NCBI RefSeq assembly: GCF_000269985.1
Contig: NC_016109.1
Location: forward strand, 2,294,001-2,358,000
Reading direction: 5' to 3'
From: Kitasatospora setae KM-6054
GTDB lineage: Bacteria > Actinomycetota > Actinomycetes > Streptomycetales > Streptomycetaceae
Length of the DNA: 64,000 bases
Part shown: piece by piece, positions 20,232 to 29,022 of the stretch
How positions within the stretch are numbered: the first letter of the stretch is position 1
How the letters are laid out: each line of letters opens with the position of its first letter
Program-made: the position numbers and the translations under genes
Notes under the pieces: model-generated
The model's input: the letters and a program-made list of their open reading frames with translations, nothing else
Databases searched by the model: none
Told to the model about the DNA's origin: nothing

Positions 20232-21116
20232 ATGCTCGATGTGCGAAGGCTGCGGTTGCTGCGCGAACTGGCCCACCTGGGGACGATCGCGGCGGTCGCG
20301 GAGGCGTTGGCGTTCAGTCCTTCGGCGGTGTCCCAGCAGCTGTCGGTGCTGGAGCGGGAGGCCGGGGTGCCGCTGCTGGAGCGGACCGGGCGGCGGGTGG
20401 CGCTGACCCCGGCGGGGCGGAACCTGGTGCGGCACACCGAGGCGGTGCTGGAGCTGCTGGAGCGGGCCGGCGCCGAGCTGGCGCACGCCCGGACGGGGCC
20501 GGCCGGGCCGCTGCGGATCGGCGCCTACCCGTCGGCGGTGCGCGCCCTGCTGCCCGCGGCACTGGCCGAACTGGCCTCCCGGCACCCGGAGTTGGAGGCG
20601 ATGGTGACCGAGGTCGACCCGGCGGCGGTGGCCGGGGCGCTGCGCGCGGGCGAGTTGGACGTGGCGCTGGTGCACGAGTACGACCTGGTGCCGGGCGAGC
20701 CGGAGGACGGGATCGCGCTGACCGGGCCGGTGTTCGCCGAGCCGCTGTACCTGGCGGCCCGCTCGGCCGGTCCGCTGGCCGGGCACCGGGACAGCCCGTG
20801 GATCACCTCGCCGGCCGGCACGCTCTGCCACGCGATGGTCCAACGGGTGTGCCAGTCGGCCGGGTTCAGCCCCCGGGTGCGGCACCGGGTGGACGACTTC
20901 GCCGCCCAGCTGGCCCTGGTCGCGGTGGGCCAGGGGGTGGCACTGGTGCCGCACCTGGGCGTCGACCGCTGCCCGCCGGGCGTCGCGCTGACCCGGCTGC
21001 CGCTGTACCGGCGCACCCGCACCGCGTTCCGGGCCGGCGGCGCGGCCCACCCGGCGGTGGCGGCCTTCGCGGCGGCCCTGCACACGGCCGTCCCGGCCGA
21101 ACTCCGCTCGGCCTGA
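20232..21116 (+). CDS. LysR-family transcriptional regulator
   Basis: This 294-aa regulator has an N-terminal winged helix (MLDVRRLRLLRELAHLGTIAAVAEAL, then SPSAVSQQLSVLEREAG) and a C-terminal periplasmic-binding-protein-like effector domain (about residues 90-290). It is divergent from the DapA-like gene across 71 bp, the classic arrangement for a LysR protein controlling its neighbour and itself. The effector is unknown. A MazF/PemK-like gene follows 38 nt downstream. Confidence 0.93.
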   Translation: MLDVRRLRLLRELAHLGTIAAVAEALAFSPSAVSQQLSVLEREAGVPLLERTGRRVALTPAGRNLVRHTEAVLELLERAGAELAHARTGPAGPLRIGAYPSAVRALLPAALAELASRHPELEAMVTEVDPAAVAGALRAGELDVALVHEYDLVPGEPEDGIALTGPVFAEPLYLAARSAGPLAGHRDSPWITSPAGTLCHAMVQRVCQSAGFSPRVRHRVDDFAAQLALVAVGQGVALVPHLGVDRCPPGVALTRLPLYRRTRTAFRAGGAAHPAVAAFAAALHTAVPAELRSA

Positions 21117-21154
21117 CCCTCCCGCCGTTCACGCGTGATCGCTAGCCTTCCGCC

Positions 21155-21604
21155 ATGCATCAGTTGAACGAGGAGCAGGAGCAGCCGGGCCGTTCCGGGC
21201 CGGACGCCACGGTGGAGGTCCGGGCCGAGCGGGTCGGGCCGGTGCGCACCGAGTACGCGCCGGACCACGACGGCGACCCGGACCCGGGCGAGATCGTCTG
21301 GACCTGGGTGCCGTACGAGGAGAACGACGGCCGGGGCAAGGACCGCCCGGTGCTGGTGGTGGCGCGGGAGGCGGGCGGCTCGCTGCTGACGGTGATGCTG
21401 TCCAGCAAGGGGCACGACGACGACCGGGACTGGGTGCCGCTGGGCGCCGGGCCGTGGGACCGCAGCGGGCGGGACTCCTGGGTGGCGCTGGACCGGGTGT
21501 TCCGGGTCCGGGACGGCGGGATGCGGCGGGAGGCGTGCGCCCTGGACCGGGCCCGTTTCCGGCTCGTGGTCGACGCGTTGAGGGCCCGTTACCACTGGCA
21601 CTGA
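21155..21604 (+). CDS. MazF/PemK-like protein without a visible antitoxin
   Basis: The 149-aa protein has an acidic, probably disordered N-terminus (residues 1-45, many Glu, Asp and Pro) followed by a PemK/MazF-type SH3-like barrel: GEIVWTWVPYEENDGRGKDRPVLVVA, then LTVMLSSKGHDDDRDWVPLG and DSWVALDRVFRVR. MazF-family members cleave RNA, but actinobacteria also have solo members of unknown activity. No small antitoxin gene precedes or follows it. It may be co-transcribed with the LysR gene (38-nt gap). Confidence 0.8.
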   Translation: MHQLNEEQEQPGRSGPDATVEVRAERVGPVRTEYAPDHDGDPDPGEIVWTWVPYEENDGRGKDRPVLVVAREAGGSLLTVMLSSKGHDDDRDWVPLGAGPWDRSGRDSWVALDRVFRVRDGGMRREACALDRARFRLVVDALRARYHWH

Positions 21605-21694
21605 GTAACGATTATCGGATCATCCTTTCCACGTTCACCCTCGTACCGGTACAACGGCTCCAGGATTCGCCACAGTCGAGCTGGAGTCGCCCGC

Positions 21695-22231
21695 ATGAGC
21701 AGCAACACTCCCCCCGGATACGAACCGCCGCAGGACCCCTACGCCCAGTACCAGCAGGGCGCGGGATTCCCGGGGTGGCTCAGCCCGGCCCCGGCCCCCG
21801 GCTACCCGCCGGCCCCGGGCTCCCGCGTGCTGGCCTCCCCGGGGGACCGCCTGCTGGCCCGGCTGATCGACGCCGCGGTGCTGATCGTCCCGTTCATCGT
21901 GGTGGCCGTCATCTCGCTGGGCAGCCTCCTCTACTACGTGCTCGCCGCGGTGGTCCTGGTCGCGTACGAGGGCGGCATGCTGCTGACCCAGCACGGCCAG
22001 ACCGTCGGCAAGAAGGTGATGAAGCTGCGCGTGGTGAGCGCGGCCACCGGCGGCCGGCCGACCGACAACGAGCTGTGGACCCGGGCCGGCATCTACGGCG
22101 TCCCGGTCCTGGTCCCGTACGTCGGCGGCCTGTTCTCGCTGGTCAACACGCTGTCCCTGCTCTGGGACAAGCCGCTCCAGCAGTGCTTCCACGACAAGGG
22201 CGCCAAGACCGTGGTCGTCAAGGAGAACTGA
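21695..22231 (+). CDS. RDD-family membrane protein
   Basis: This 178-aa protein has a Pro/Tyr/Gln-rich cytoplasmic N-terminus (about residues 1-45) and an RDD domain. The domain contains GDRLLARLIDAAVLIVPFIVVAV (first Arg/Asp motif and helix), YYVLAAVVLVAYEGGMLL and the conserved GQTVGKKVMKLRVV. HDKGAKTVVV ends the protein. RDD proteins are small membrane proteins of mostly unknown function, and some are linked to ion or osmotic homeostasis. A 15-bp terminator hairpin follows. Confidence 0.92.
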   Translation: MSSNTPPGYEPPQDPYAQYQQGAGFPGWLSPAPAPGYPPAPGSRVLASPGDRLLARLIDAAVLIVPFIVVAVISLGSLLYYVLAAVVLVAYEGGMLLTQHGQTVGKKVMKLRVVSAATGGRPTDNELWTRAGIYGVPVLVPYVGGLFSLVNTLSLLWDKPLQQCFHDKGAKTVVVKEN

Positions 22232-22251
22232 CGCCCCGGCGGTGCGCACCC

Positions 22252-22285
22252 GGGCCCCGGCGGAGACCGCTCTCCGCCGGGGCCC
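22252..22285. terminator. Terminator hairpin between convergent RDD gene and dnaE
   Basis: A perfect 15-bp stem (22252-22266 with 22271-22285, loop CCGC) lies 20 nt after the RDD stop and 38 nt past the dnaE stop on the other strand, so it can serve both genes. Confidence 0.85.
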
Positions 22286-22323
22286 TCGGCGTGTTCCGGC
22301 CCGCCCCCGCCCGCTCAGCTCGC

Positions 22324-25300
22324 TCAGCTCGCCAGGCAGCTCGGCCCGAGCAGCTGCTTGAGGTCGCCGAACAGCGCCGGGTCGGTCTTCACCCGGTGCC
22401 GGTCGAGGCGCAGCACCACCGTCGACCTCTCCTTGCGCAGGTGCACGTGCACCTCGGTGCTGCCCCGGTGGTGGCGCAGCACCTCGCCGAGCCGGGCGAT
22501 GATCGGCGGGGTCAGCTTGTCCTCCGGCACGGTGATCACGATCGGCAGCTGCGCCGCGAGGTTGTTCAGGTCGGGCACCGACAGGTCCATCGCCATCAGC
22601 CGCGGCACGTCCTCCCGCTTGTCCAGCCTGCCGCGGACGAACACCACGGCGTCCTCGGCGAGTTGCGCGGCGTACTGCTGGTAGCTGGCGGGGAAGAACA
22701 TGCAGTCGATCGAGCCCGCCAGGTCCTCGACGGTGGCGATCGCCCAGGCGTTGCCCTGCTTGGTCATCTTGCGCTGCAGGCCCGAGATGATGCCGCCGAT
22801 GGTGACCGTCACGCCGTCCGGCCGCTCGGCCAGGTCGGCGACCGCGCAGTCCGCCTTGTCGGCGAGGACGTGCTCGATGCCGTGCAGCGGGTGCGAGGAG
22901 ACGTACAGGCCGAGCATCTCGCGCTCGTGGGTGAGCAGCACGGGCTTCTCCCACTCGTCCTCGGCGAACACCACGTCCAGCCCGAAGGACGGCTCGTCCG
23001 AAACGGTCTCGAACAGGTCGAACTGCCCCTCGGCCTCCTTGCGCTTGATCCCGACCACGTTGTCGATCATCGGCTCGAACTGGGCGCTCAGGCCCTTGCG
23101 GGTGTGCCCGAGCGAGTCGAACGCGCCGGCCTTGATCAGCGATTCGACGGTGCGCTTGTTGCACACCACCGACTCGACCTTCTCCAGGAAGTCCGGGAAC
23201 GAGGTGTACTTCCCCTTGGCCTTCCGGGTGCGGATCATCGACTCCACCACCGGCCCGCCGACGTTGCGGATCGCGGTCAGGCCGAACCGGACGGTCTCGC
23301 TGCCGTGCGGGGTGAAGTCGGCGTCCGACTCGTTGACGTCCGGCGGGAGGACCTGGATGCCCATCTTGCGGCACTCGTTGAGGTAGACCGCGGACTTGTC
23401 CTTGTCGTCCTTGACCGAGGTGAGCAGCGCCGACATGTACTCGGCCGGGTAGTTGGCCTTCAGGTACGCCGTCCAGTACGAGACCAGCCCGTAGCCGGCG
23501 GTGTGCGCCTTGTTGAAGGCGTAGCCGGAGAACGGGACCAGCACGTCCCAGACCGCCTGGATCGCCGCGTCCGAGTAGCCGCGCTCCCGGCAGCCGCGCT
23601 GGAACGGGACGAACTCGGCCTCCAGGATCTCCTTCTTCTTCTTGCCCATCGCGCGGCGCAGCAGGTCGGCCTGGCCGAGCGAGTAGCCGGCCAGGATCTG
23701 CGCGGCCTTCTGCACCTGCTCCTGGTAGACGATCAGGCCGTAGGTGGGCTCCAGGACCTCCCTGAGCGGCTCGGCCAGCTCCGGGTGGATCGGGGTGATC
23801 TCCTGCTGGCCGTTCTTGCGCAGCGCGTAGTTGGTGTGCGAGTTGACGCCCATCGGGCCCGGCCGGTAGAGCGCCAGGACGGCGGAGATGTCCTCGAAGT
23901 TGTCGGGCTTCATCAGGCGCAGCAGCGAGCGCATCGGGCCGCCGTCGAGCTGGAAGACGCCCAGCGTGTCGCCGCGGGCGAGGAGTTCGTAGGCGGGCTT
24001 GTCGTCCAGCGGGAGCTGGAGCAGCTCGATCCTGACGCCCTTGTTCCGCTCGATCGCCTTGACCGCGTCGTCCATGATCGTCAGGTTGCGCAGGCCGAGG
24101 AAGTCCATCTTGAGGAGCCCGAGGCCCTCGCAGGTGGGGTAGTCGAACTGCGTGATGGTGACGCCGTCGGTGTGCCGGGTCCAGACCGGGATGTGGTCGG
24201 TCAGCGGCTCGGCGGACATGATCACGCCGGCCGCGTGCACGCCGGGCTGCCGGATCAGGCCCTCGATGCCGCGCGCGGTGTCGATCACCTTCTTGACGTC
24301 CGGGTCGTTCTCGTACAGGGCGCGGATCTCGCCCGCCTCGCCGTAGCGTGGGTGCGCGGAGTCGGTGATGCCGGACAGCGGGATGCCCTTGCCCATCACG
24401 TCCGGTGGCATCGCCTTGGTGATCCGGTCGCCCATCGCGTACGGGTAGCCGAGGACCCGGGAGGAGTCCTTGATCGCGGCCTTCGCCTTGATGGTGCCGT
24501 ACGTGACGATCATGGCGACCTTGTCGGAGCCCCACTTCTCCGTCACGTAGCGGATCACGTCGGCGCGCCGGCGTTCGTCGAAGTCGATGTCGACGTCGGG
24601 CATCGAGACGCGCTCGGGGTTGAGGAAGCGCTCGAAGATCAGGCCGTGCGGGATCGGGTCGAGGTCGGTGATGCCCATCGCGTAGGCGACCAGCGAGCCG
24701 GCCGCCGAACCGCGGCCCGGGCCGACCGCGATGCCCTGGCTCTTCGCCCACATGATGAAGTCGGCGACCACCAGGAAGTACGCCGGGAAGCCCATCTGGA
24801 CGATGGTGTCCATCTCGTACTCGGCGAGCTCGCGGTGCTCCTCGTCGTAGCCGCCCGGGAAGCGCCGGTCCATGCCCTCCCAGACCTTGGCCCGGAAGAA
24901 CTCCGCCTCCGAGCCGAAGCCCTCCGGGATCGGGAAGCGCGGCATCAGGTTCTTGAACTCGAACATGCCGGTGGTGTCGACCCGCTCGGCGACCAGCAAC
25001 TGGCTGTTGCGGCAGCCCTCCTGCCAGATGTCCGAGGAGTCCAGGCCGTACATCTCGGCGGCCGACTTGACGTAGTAGCCGGTGCCGTCGAACCGGAACC
25101 GGTCCGGGTCGGAGAGGTTCTTGCCGGTCTGCACGCACAGCAGCAGGTCGTGCGCGCCCGCGTCCGCCTCGGTGGTGTAGTGCGAGTCGTTGGTGACCAC
25201 CGGCGGGATGTTCAGCCGGCGGCCGATCTCGACCAGGCCGTCGCGGACCCGGCCCTCGATCTCCAGGCCGTGGTCCATCAGCTCCAGGAAGTAGTTCTCC

Positions 25301-25851
25301 CTGCCGAAGATCTCCTGGTACTCGCCGGCCGAACGGAGCGCCTCGTCGAACTGGCCCAGCCGCAGCCGGGTCTGCACCTCGCCGGACGGGCAGCCGGTGG
25401 TCGCCATCAGGCCGGCCGCGTGCTCGGCGATGATCTCCTTGTCCATCCGCGGCCACTTCACCAGCCAGCCCTCCGCGTAGGAGCGCGAGGTCAGCTTGAA
25501 GAGGTTGTGCAGGCCCTCCTTGTTCCGGGCCCAGATGGTCTTGTGCGTGTAGGCGCCGGACGCCGAGACGTCGTCCCGCTTCTGGTGCGGCTGCCCCCAC
25601 AGGATCCGCTTGGTGTTCGACCGCGACTCCGGCGCGACGTACGCCTCGATGCCGATCACCGGAGTGATCCCGGCCGCCACCGCCTGCTTGTGGAACTCGG
25701 CGGCGCCGTACATGTTGCCGTGGTCGGTCATCGCGACGTGGGTCTGCCCCAGCCGCCCGACCTCCGCGAAGAGCTGCTTCAGCCGGGCGGCACCGTCCAG
25801 CATCGAGTACTCGGTGTGGACGTGCAGGTGCGCGTACGGCTGGTCGCTCAA
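22324..25851 (-). CDS. dnaE: DNA polymerase III subunit alpha
   Basis: DnaE (1175 aa) is the replicative polymerase subunit. An N-terminal PHP domain starts at YAHLHVHTEYSMLDG. The catalytic core includes GPGRGSAAGSLVAYA and the acidic PDVDIDFDERRR near residue 420, then the finger region (GVHAAGVIMS) and DGGPMRSLLRLM. After that come the tandem HhH domain and a C-terminal OB domain (GVTVTIGGIISGLQRKMTKQG). The start is a TTG at 25851 with GGAGG 7 nt upstream. The stop lies in a 9-bp direct repeat (CGCTCAGCT at 22312-22320 and 22321-22329). Confidence 0.98.
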   Translation of the reverse strand: MSDQPYAHLHVHTEYSMLDGAARLKQLFAEVGRLGQTHVAMTDHGNMYGAAEFHKQAVAAGITPVIGIEAYVAPESRSNTKRILWGQPHQKRDDVSASGAYTHKTIWARNKEGLHNLFKLTSRSYAEGWLVKWPRMDKEIIAEHAAGLMATTGCPSGEVQTRLRLGQFDEALRSAGEYQEIFGRENYFLELMDHGLEIEGRVRDGLVEIGRRLNIPPVVTNDSHYTTEADAGAHDLLLCVQTGKNLSDPDRFRFDGTGYYVKSAAEMYGLDSSDIWQEGCRNSQLLVAERVDTTGMFEFKNLMPRFPIPEGFGSEAEFFRAKVWEGMDRRFPGGYDEEHRELAEYEMDTIVQMGFPAYFLVVADFIMWAKSQGIAVGPGRGSAAGSLVAYAMGITDLDPIPHGLIFERFLNPERVSMPDVDIDFDERRRADVIRYVTEKWGSDKVAMIVTYGTIKAKAAIKDSSRVLGYPYAMGDRITKAMPPDVMGKGIPLSGITDSAHPRYGEAGEIRALYENDPDVKKVIDTARGIEGLIRQPGVHAAGVIMSAEPLTDHIPVWTRHTDGVTITQFDYPTCEGLGLLKMDFLGLRNLTIMDDAVKAIERNKGVRIELLQLPLDDKPAYELLARGDTLGVFQLDGGPMRSLLRLMKPDNFEDISAVLALYRPGPMGVNSHTNYALRKNGQQEITPIHPELAEPLREVLEPTYGLIVYQEQVQKAAQILAGYSLGQADLLRRAMGKKKKEILEAEFVPFQRGCRERGYSDAAIQAVWDVLVPFSGYAFNKAHTAGYGLVSYWTAYLKANYPAEYMSALLTSVKDDKDKSAVYLNECRKMGIQVLPPDVNESDADFTPHGSETVRFGLTAIRNVGGPVVESMIRTRKAKGKYTSFPDFLEKVESVVCNKRTVESLIKAGAFDSLGHTRKGLSAQFEPMIDNVVGIKRKEAEGQFDLFETVSDEPSFGLDVVFAEDEWEKPVLLTHEREMLGLYVSSHPLHGIEHVLADKADCAVADLAERPDGVTVTIGGIISGLQRKMTKQGNAWAIATVEDLAGSIDCMFFPASYQQYAAQLAEDAVVFVRGRLDKREDVPRLMAMDLSVPDLNNLAAQLPIVITVPEDKLTPPIIARLGEVLRHHRGSTEVHVHLRKERSTVVLRLDRHRVKTDPALFGDLKQLLGPSCLAS

Positions 25852-26046
25852 GGCGGGGCCTCCGGGGTCGTCCTGGGAGAGGGCTGAAACACGTGCGGCC
25901 CGAGCCACCACCAGGGCTCGGACCACGGCTTCCGGGTTCGCGCTCCCGAGTCTAATCCTCCTCCGCTCTCCCTCCCCTCTCCCTCTCGCCCTCCTCTCCG
26001 CTAACCTCCCTCCGACACTCGTCACGTCCCAGGGGGGAATCACCAC

Positions 26047-26763
26047 ATGACCTACGCACCGCCCCCGTACGGCCCGCCGCCGTACGGCCCGCCCGCCACA
26101 CCCGCCCGGACCGCCCGCGGACTGGGCGCCGTCGGCTCGACGCTGCTGCTGCAGGCCGCCGTGCTGATCGCGGTCCTGGTGTACGACCTGTCCGAGGCCG
26201 GCAGCGCCTACCTGCCCACCGCGCTCGGCTTCTCCTACACCCACGTGGTGCCCGGCCCGACCAGCTTCATCGGCGGCAGCGCCCCCTACCTGGTGATCAT
26301 CCTGATCACGGCCTTCCGCGCCTTCGCCGGGGCCGCCTGGACCAGGGCCGCCGCCGTGGTGCTCACCGGGGCCAACGCCTACCCCATGGTCGGCGAGCTG
26401 TGGCTGCTGTTCACCGGACCGCTCGGCAAGTCCGGCTACGCCACCAAAACCAACGCGAACCTGCTGCTGACCCTGGCCCTGGTGCTGCACGTGCTGGTGT
26501 TCGTCGTCATCGCCATCACGGTCGCCTCCACCCGCACCAGCACCCCCGCACCCCCGCCCGCCTACCTCCCCCAACCCCCCTTCGTCCCCGCCCCGGGCCA
26601 CACCCCGGGCCCCACCGCACCCCCCGCCCCGTCGGCCTACTCGGCACCCGCCCCTGCCGCCCCGGCACCGGCACCGGCACCGGCACCGGCGGCCCCCGTC
26701 GACGGCCACGGCGCCGCGTACGCCTATCCCCCGCCCCCGCCGGCCACCCCGCCGGCGGGCTGA
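26047..26763 (+). CDS. Four-helix membrane protein with Pro-rich tails
   Basis: This 238-aa protein has a PPYGPPPYGPP N-terminus, four hydrophobic segments between about residues 25 and 165 (TLLLQAAVLIAVLVYDL, PYLVIILITAFRAFAGAAW, AAAVVLTGANAYPMVGELWL, ANLLLTLALVLHVLVFVVIA) and a Pro/Ala-rich tail with an APAPAPAPA run. An AGGGGGG ribosome site precedes the ATG. This layout is common among streptomycete hypothetical proteins. It starts 195 bp from the divergent dnaE start. Confidence 0.8.
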   Translation: MTYAPPPYGPPPYGPPATPARTARGLGAVGSTLLLQAAVLIAVLVYDLSEAGSAYLPTALGFSYTHVVPGPTSFIGGSAPYLVIILITAFRAFAGAAWTRAAAVVLTGANAYPMVGELWLLFTGPLGKSGYATKTNANLLLTLALVLHVLVFVVIAITVASTRTSTPAPPPAYLPQPPFVPAPGHTPGPTAPPAPSAYSAPAPAAPAPAPAPAPAAPVDGHGAAYAYPPPPPATPPAG

Positions 26764-26785
26764 ACGCGACCGGCTGAACGCGGCC
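26758..26785 (+). repeat. 14-bp tandem duplication across a stop codon
   Basis: Two adjacent 14-bp copies (26758-26771 and 26772-26785) differ at one base. The first contains the stop codon of the membrane protein gene (TGA, 26761-26763). Confidence 0.85.
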
Positions 26786-26789
26786 ATCG

Positions 26790-26815
26790 GCCCGGGTCCC
26801 CCGTGGGGCCCGGGC
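26790..26815 (+). terminator. Hairpin terminator with one bulge
   Basis: Arms GCCCGGGTCCCC (26790-26801) and GGGGCCCGGGC (26805-26815) pair with a single T bulge and a 3-nt loop, followed by CTTCCG. It lies 27 nt after the membrane protein stop and immediately before the 14-bp repeat array. Confidence 0.75.
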
Positions 26816-26820
26816 TTCCG

Positions 26821-27021
26821 TGTCACGTCATCTATTGCCGCGACATCGATGTCGCATCACGCATGTCATGCCACCCATGCCACGTCACGCATGTCGTGAC
26901 ATCCATGACGCATCACGCATGTCACGTCATGGATGTCACGACACCTACTGCCACGTCACCAATTGCCACGTCATCCATGACGCGTCATCTGTCGTCACGC
27001 CGATCATTGACGCGTCACACA
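26821..27021. repeat. Array A: 14 degenerate 14-bp tandem repeats in a 316-bp intergenic gap
   Basis: The gap 26764-27079 holds a stop-codon duplication, a terminator and this array. Units begin TG every 14 bp: for example 26836 (TGCCGCGACATCGA), 26850 (TGTCGCATCACGCA), 26906 (TGACGCATCACGCA), 26964 (TGCCACGTCATCCA) and 27008 (TGACGCGTCACACA). Three units are 15 bp, one 12 and one 18; the rest are exactly 14. The consensus TGWCRCGWCAYCNA is close to self-complementary. The GC content is visibly lower than in the surroundings. No unit is coding, since the period is not a multiple of three. The remaining 27022-27079 should hold the promoter of the next gene. Confidence 0.92.
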
Positions 27022-27079
27022 CCTGTCCTGACTGACTGTTAGGTTGGCCCCACCCCGTCCACCACCAGGAGGCCCGGCC

Positions 27080-28180
27080 ATGCCCGCCGCCCGCACGCTG
27101 TCCGACCGCGAGCTGACGGTCTCCTTCTTCGAGCGCCAACTCCTGCACCGGCCCGAGGGTTCGGGCCCGGCCGAGGCGGTGGCCCGGCTGGCCGCGCTGC
27201 AGGCGCAGTACTCGCCCTCGCCGCACCTGGCGCTGTGGGCCCGGCTGCCGGGGTTCGGGTACCCGGAGCTGGAGGCGGCGCTGCTGGACGGCACGGTGGT
27301 GAAGTCGACGCTGATGCGCGGCACCCTGCACCTGGTGTCCGGGGCGGACTACGGGCACCTCGCGGCGGCCTGGCGCCGCCAGTGGCTGACCGACCTGCGC
27401 GGGCGGCACAAGACGGCCGGCCTGGACGAGGACGCCCTCGAAGCCTCGCTGCGCGCCTTCACCGCCGTCCCGCGCGGCACCGACGAGCTGCGCGCGCACA
27501 CCGCCGAGGCGTCCGGCGGCCGGGTCCGCGAGGCCGACCTGCTGCACTACCCGCGGGCGCTGCTCCCGCTGGTGCACGTCGCCCCGTCCGGGCACTGGCG
27601 GGCGCACGGCAAGCCGCAACTGGTGCTGTGGGACGGCGAGCTGCCGGCCGAGCCGGCCGCCACCGTCCGCCTGGTGCGCCGCTACCTGGCGGGCTACGGC
27701 CCGGCCTCGCGCGCCGACGTCGCGCACTTCGGCGGCCTGCGGCTGCGCCAGGTCGATCCGGCGCTGGCCGAGTTGGACGGGCGCGGCGAGCTGGTGCGCT
27801 ACCTCGCCGAGGACGGCCGCGAGCTGCTCGACCTGGCGGACGCCCCGCCGCCGTCCGACCCGGGCCGCGAGCTGCCGGTGCGCTTCCTGCCGAAGTGGGA
27901 CGCCGCGCTGCTCTCGCACGCCGACCGCACCCGGATGCTGCCCGCCGAGATCCACCAGCAGGTCTACCGGGCGGTCAACGGCACCCTGCTGGCCTCCTAC
28001 CTGGTGGACGGGCTGGTCGCGGGCGTCTGGGAGCACACCCGCACCCGCGGTGCCGCCGCCCTCACCCTCACCCCGCTGCTGCCGCACGCCCGCCGCCCCG
28101 AACTGGAGCGGGAGGGCGAGCGGCTGCTGGCCTTCCTGGAGCCCGACGCGGACCGCCGAACGGTGCGCTTCGCCTCCTGA
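27080..28180 (+). CDS. Winged-helix DNA-binding-domain protein (HTH_42 / AlkZ-like)
   Basis: This 366-aa protein fits the winged-helix family Pfam HTH_42: N-terminal AVARLAALQAQYSPSPHLALWAR, then LLDGTVVKSTLMRGTLHLVSGADY, the central GYGPASRADVAHFGGL and C-terminal FLPKWDAALLSHADRTR. Relatives AlkZ and YcaQ are DNA glycosylases that unhook crosslinks using a QxQ or QxD motif; here LQAQY gives QAQ, so glycosylase activity is possible but unproven. The ATG at 27080 has a perfect AGGAGG 8 nt upstream. It follows array A. Confidence 0.88.
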   Translation: MPAARTLSDRELTVSFFERQLLHRPEGSGPAEAVARLAALQAQYSPSPHLALWARLPGFGYPELEAALLDGTVVKSTLMRGTLHLVSGADYGHLAAAWRRQWLTDLRGRHKTAGLDEDALEASLRAFTAVPRGTDELRAHTAEASGGRVREADLLHYPRALLPLVHVAPSGHWRAHGKPQLVLWDGELPAEPAATVRLVRRYLAGYGPASRADVAHFGGLRLRQVDPALAELDGRGELVRYLAEDGRELLDLADAPPPSDPGRELPVRFLPKWDAALLSHADRTRMLPAEIHQQVYRAVNGTLLASYLVDGLVAGVWEHTRTRGAAALTLTPLLPHARRPELEREGERLLAFLEPDADRRTVRFAS

Positions 28181-28247
28181 GCGACCCCGACCCCGCCCCT
28201 GCCCTTGAGCCCGACCCCGACCCCGATCCCGAGCGGTCCGGCCCCGC

Positions 28248-28835
28248 TCAGCCCTGCCCGTCCAGCTCCGCCAGGAACGCCAGCGCGGCCGCCCAGGTCC
28301 GTTCGGCGGCCTCGGCGTCGTGGTCGGGCAGGTCGGCGTCGGTGTAGAGGTGCCCGGCGCCCCGGTAGCGGTGGACCTCGACGTCGGCGCCGGCCCGGGT
28401 CATCCACAGGTACCAGGTGTTCAGCCAGTCCTCGGACTCGAACGCGTCCGGCTCGGCGACGTGCAGCTGCACCGGGATCTCGGTGGCGGCGTCCTCCCGC
28501 AGGTCGGAGGTGCCGTGCAGGAGCAGCAGCCCGCGGGCCTGCTCGTCGGCGAGCGCCAGGTTCTGGGCGAGCGCGCCGCCGAGCGAGAACCCGGCGTACA
28601 CCAGCCCGCCCTCGACCGGCAGCAGCGGCGCGACGGCCCCGACGGCCCGGCGCAGCAGTTCGTCGTTGCCGATCTCGTCGCGGTACGCCATGCCCTCCTC
28701 CAGGTCGTCGAAGGTCCGGCCCTCGTACAGGTCGGGGGTGTGCACGGTGTGTCCGGCGGCGCGCAGCCGGTCGGCGGCCGCGGCGACGGCGGGGCGCGGG
28801 CCGTACGCGGAGTGGAACAGGACGATCTCGGCCAC
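28248..28835 (-). CDS. Dienelactone hydrolase family alpha/beta hydrolase
   Basis: This 195-aa alpha/beta hydrolase begins at a GTG (28835) with GAGGAG upstream. The nucleophile elbow is GFSLGG, with Ser in place of the Cys of true dienelactone hydrolase. The acid lies in VAEPDAFE and the His in GAGHLYTD. The short length, N-terminal VLFHSAYGPRP and HTPDLYEGRTF match the DLH family. The substrate is unknown. It converges on the winged-helix gene, with CCGACC-rich repeats between the two stops. Confidence 0.88.
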   Translation of the reverse strand: MAEIVLFHSAYGPRPAVAAAADRLRAAGHTVHTPDLYEGRTFDDLEEGMAYRDEIGNDELLRRAVGAVAPLLPVEGGLVYAGFSLGGALAQNLALADEQARGLLLLHGTSDLREDAATEIPVQLHVAEPDAFESEDWLNTWYLWMTRAGADVEVHRYRGAGHLYTDADLPDHDAEAAERTWAAALAFLAELDGQG

Positions 28836-28951
28836 GGGTCTGGCTCCTCGGTGCTGCGGGTGGGTGCTGCGGACGGGCGGTGCGGACGGACGGCCGTGCC
28901 GGCGCGGGACGGCCGGCACCGACCCTCCATGATCGCCCATCCCCGGACGCG

Positions 28952-28989
28952 CGGAGGCCCGGCCCACCGGGTGGTGGGCCGGGCCTCCG
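28952..28989 (-). terminator. 17-bp hairpin terminator downstream of the collagenase gene
   Basis: The arms 28952-28968 and 28973-28989 are perfectly complementary with a GGGT loop, 33 nt past the collagenase stop on the minus strand. Confidence 0.85.
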
Positions 28990-29022
28990 GCACCTGGTCC
29001 TACTGGGGGTCGGTCATCGCGT

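Noticed and set aside
21635..25600. Long open frames overlapping dnaE on both strands
   Set aside because: These are shadows of the dnaE coding strand. Only the DnaE frame has recognisable PHP and polymerase motifs.
26821..27021. CRISPR array
   Set aside because: The units are 14 bp with no spacers, are degenerate, and no cas gene is present in the window.
26803..27042. Short plus-strand ORFs of Cys/His/Arg-rich repeats within array A
   Set aside because: They result from reading the 14-bp repeats in frames that change every unit. They lack ribosome sites and run to no conserved sequence.
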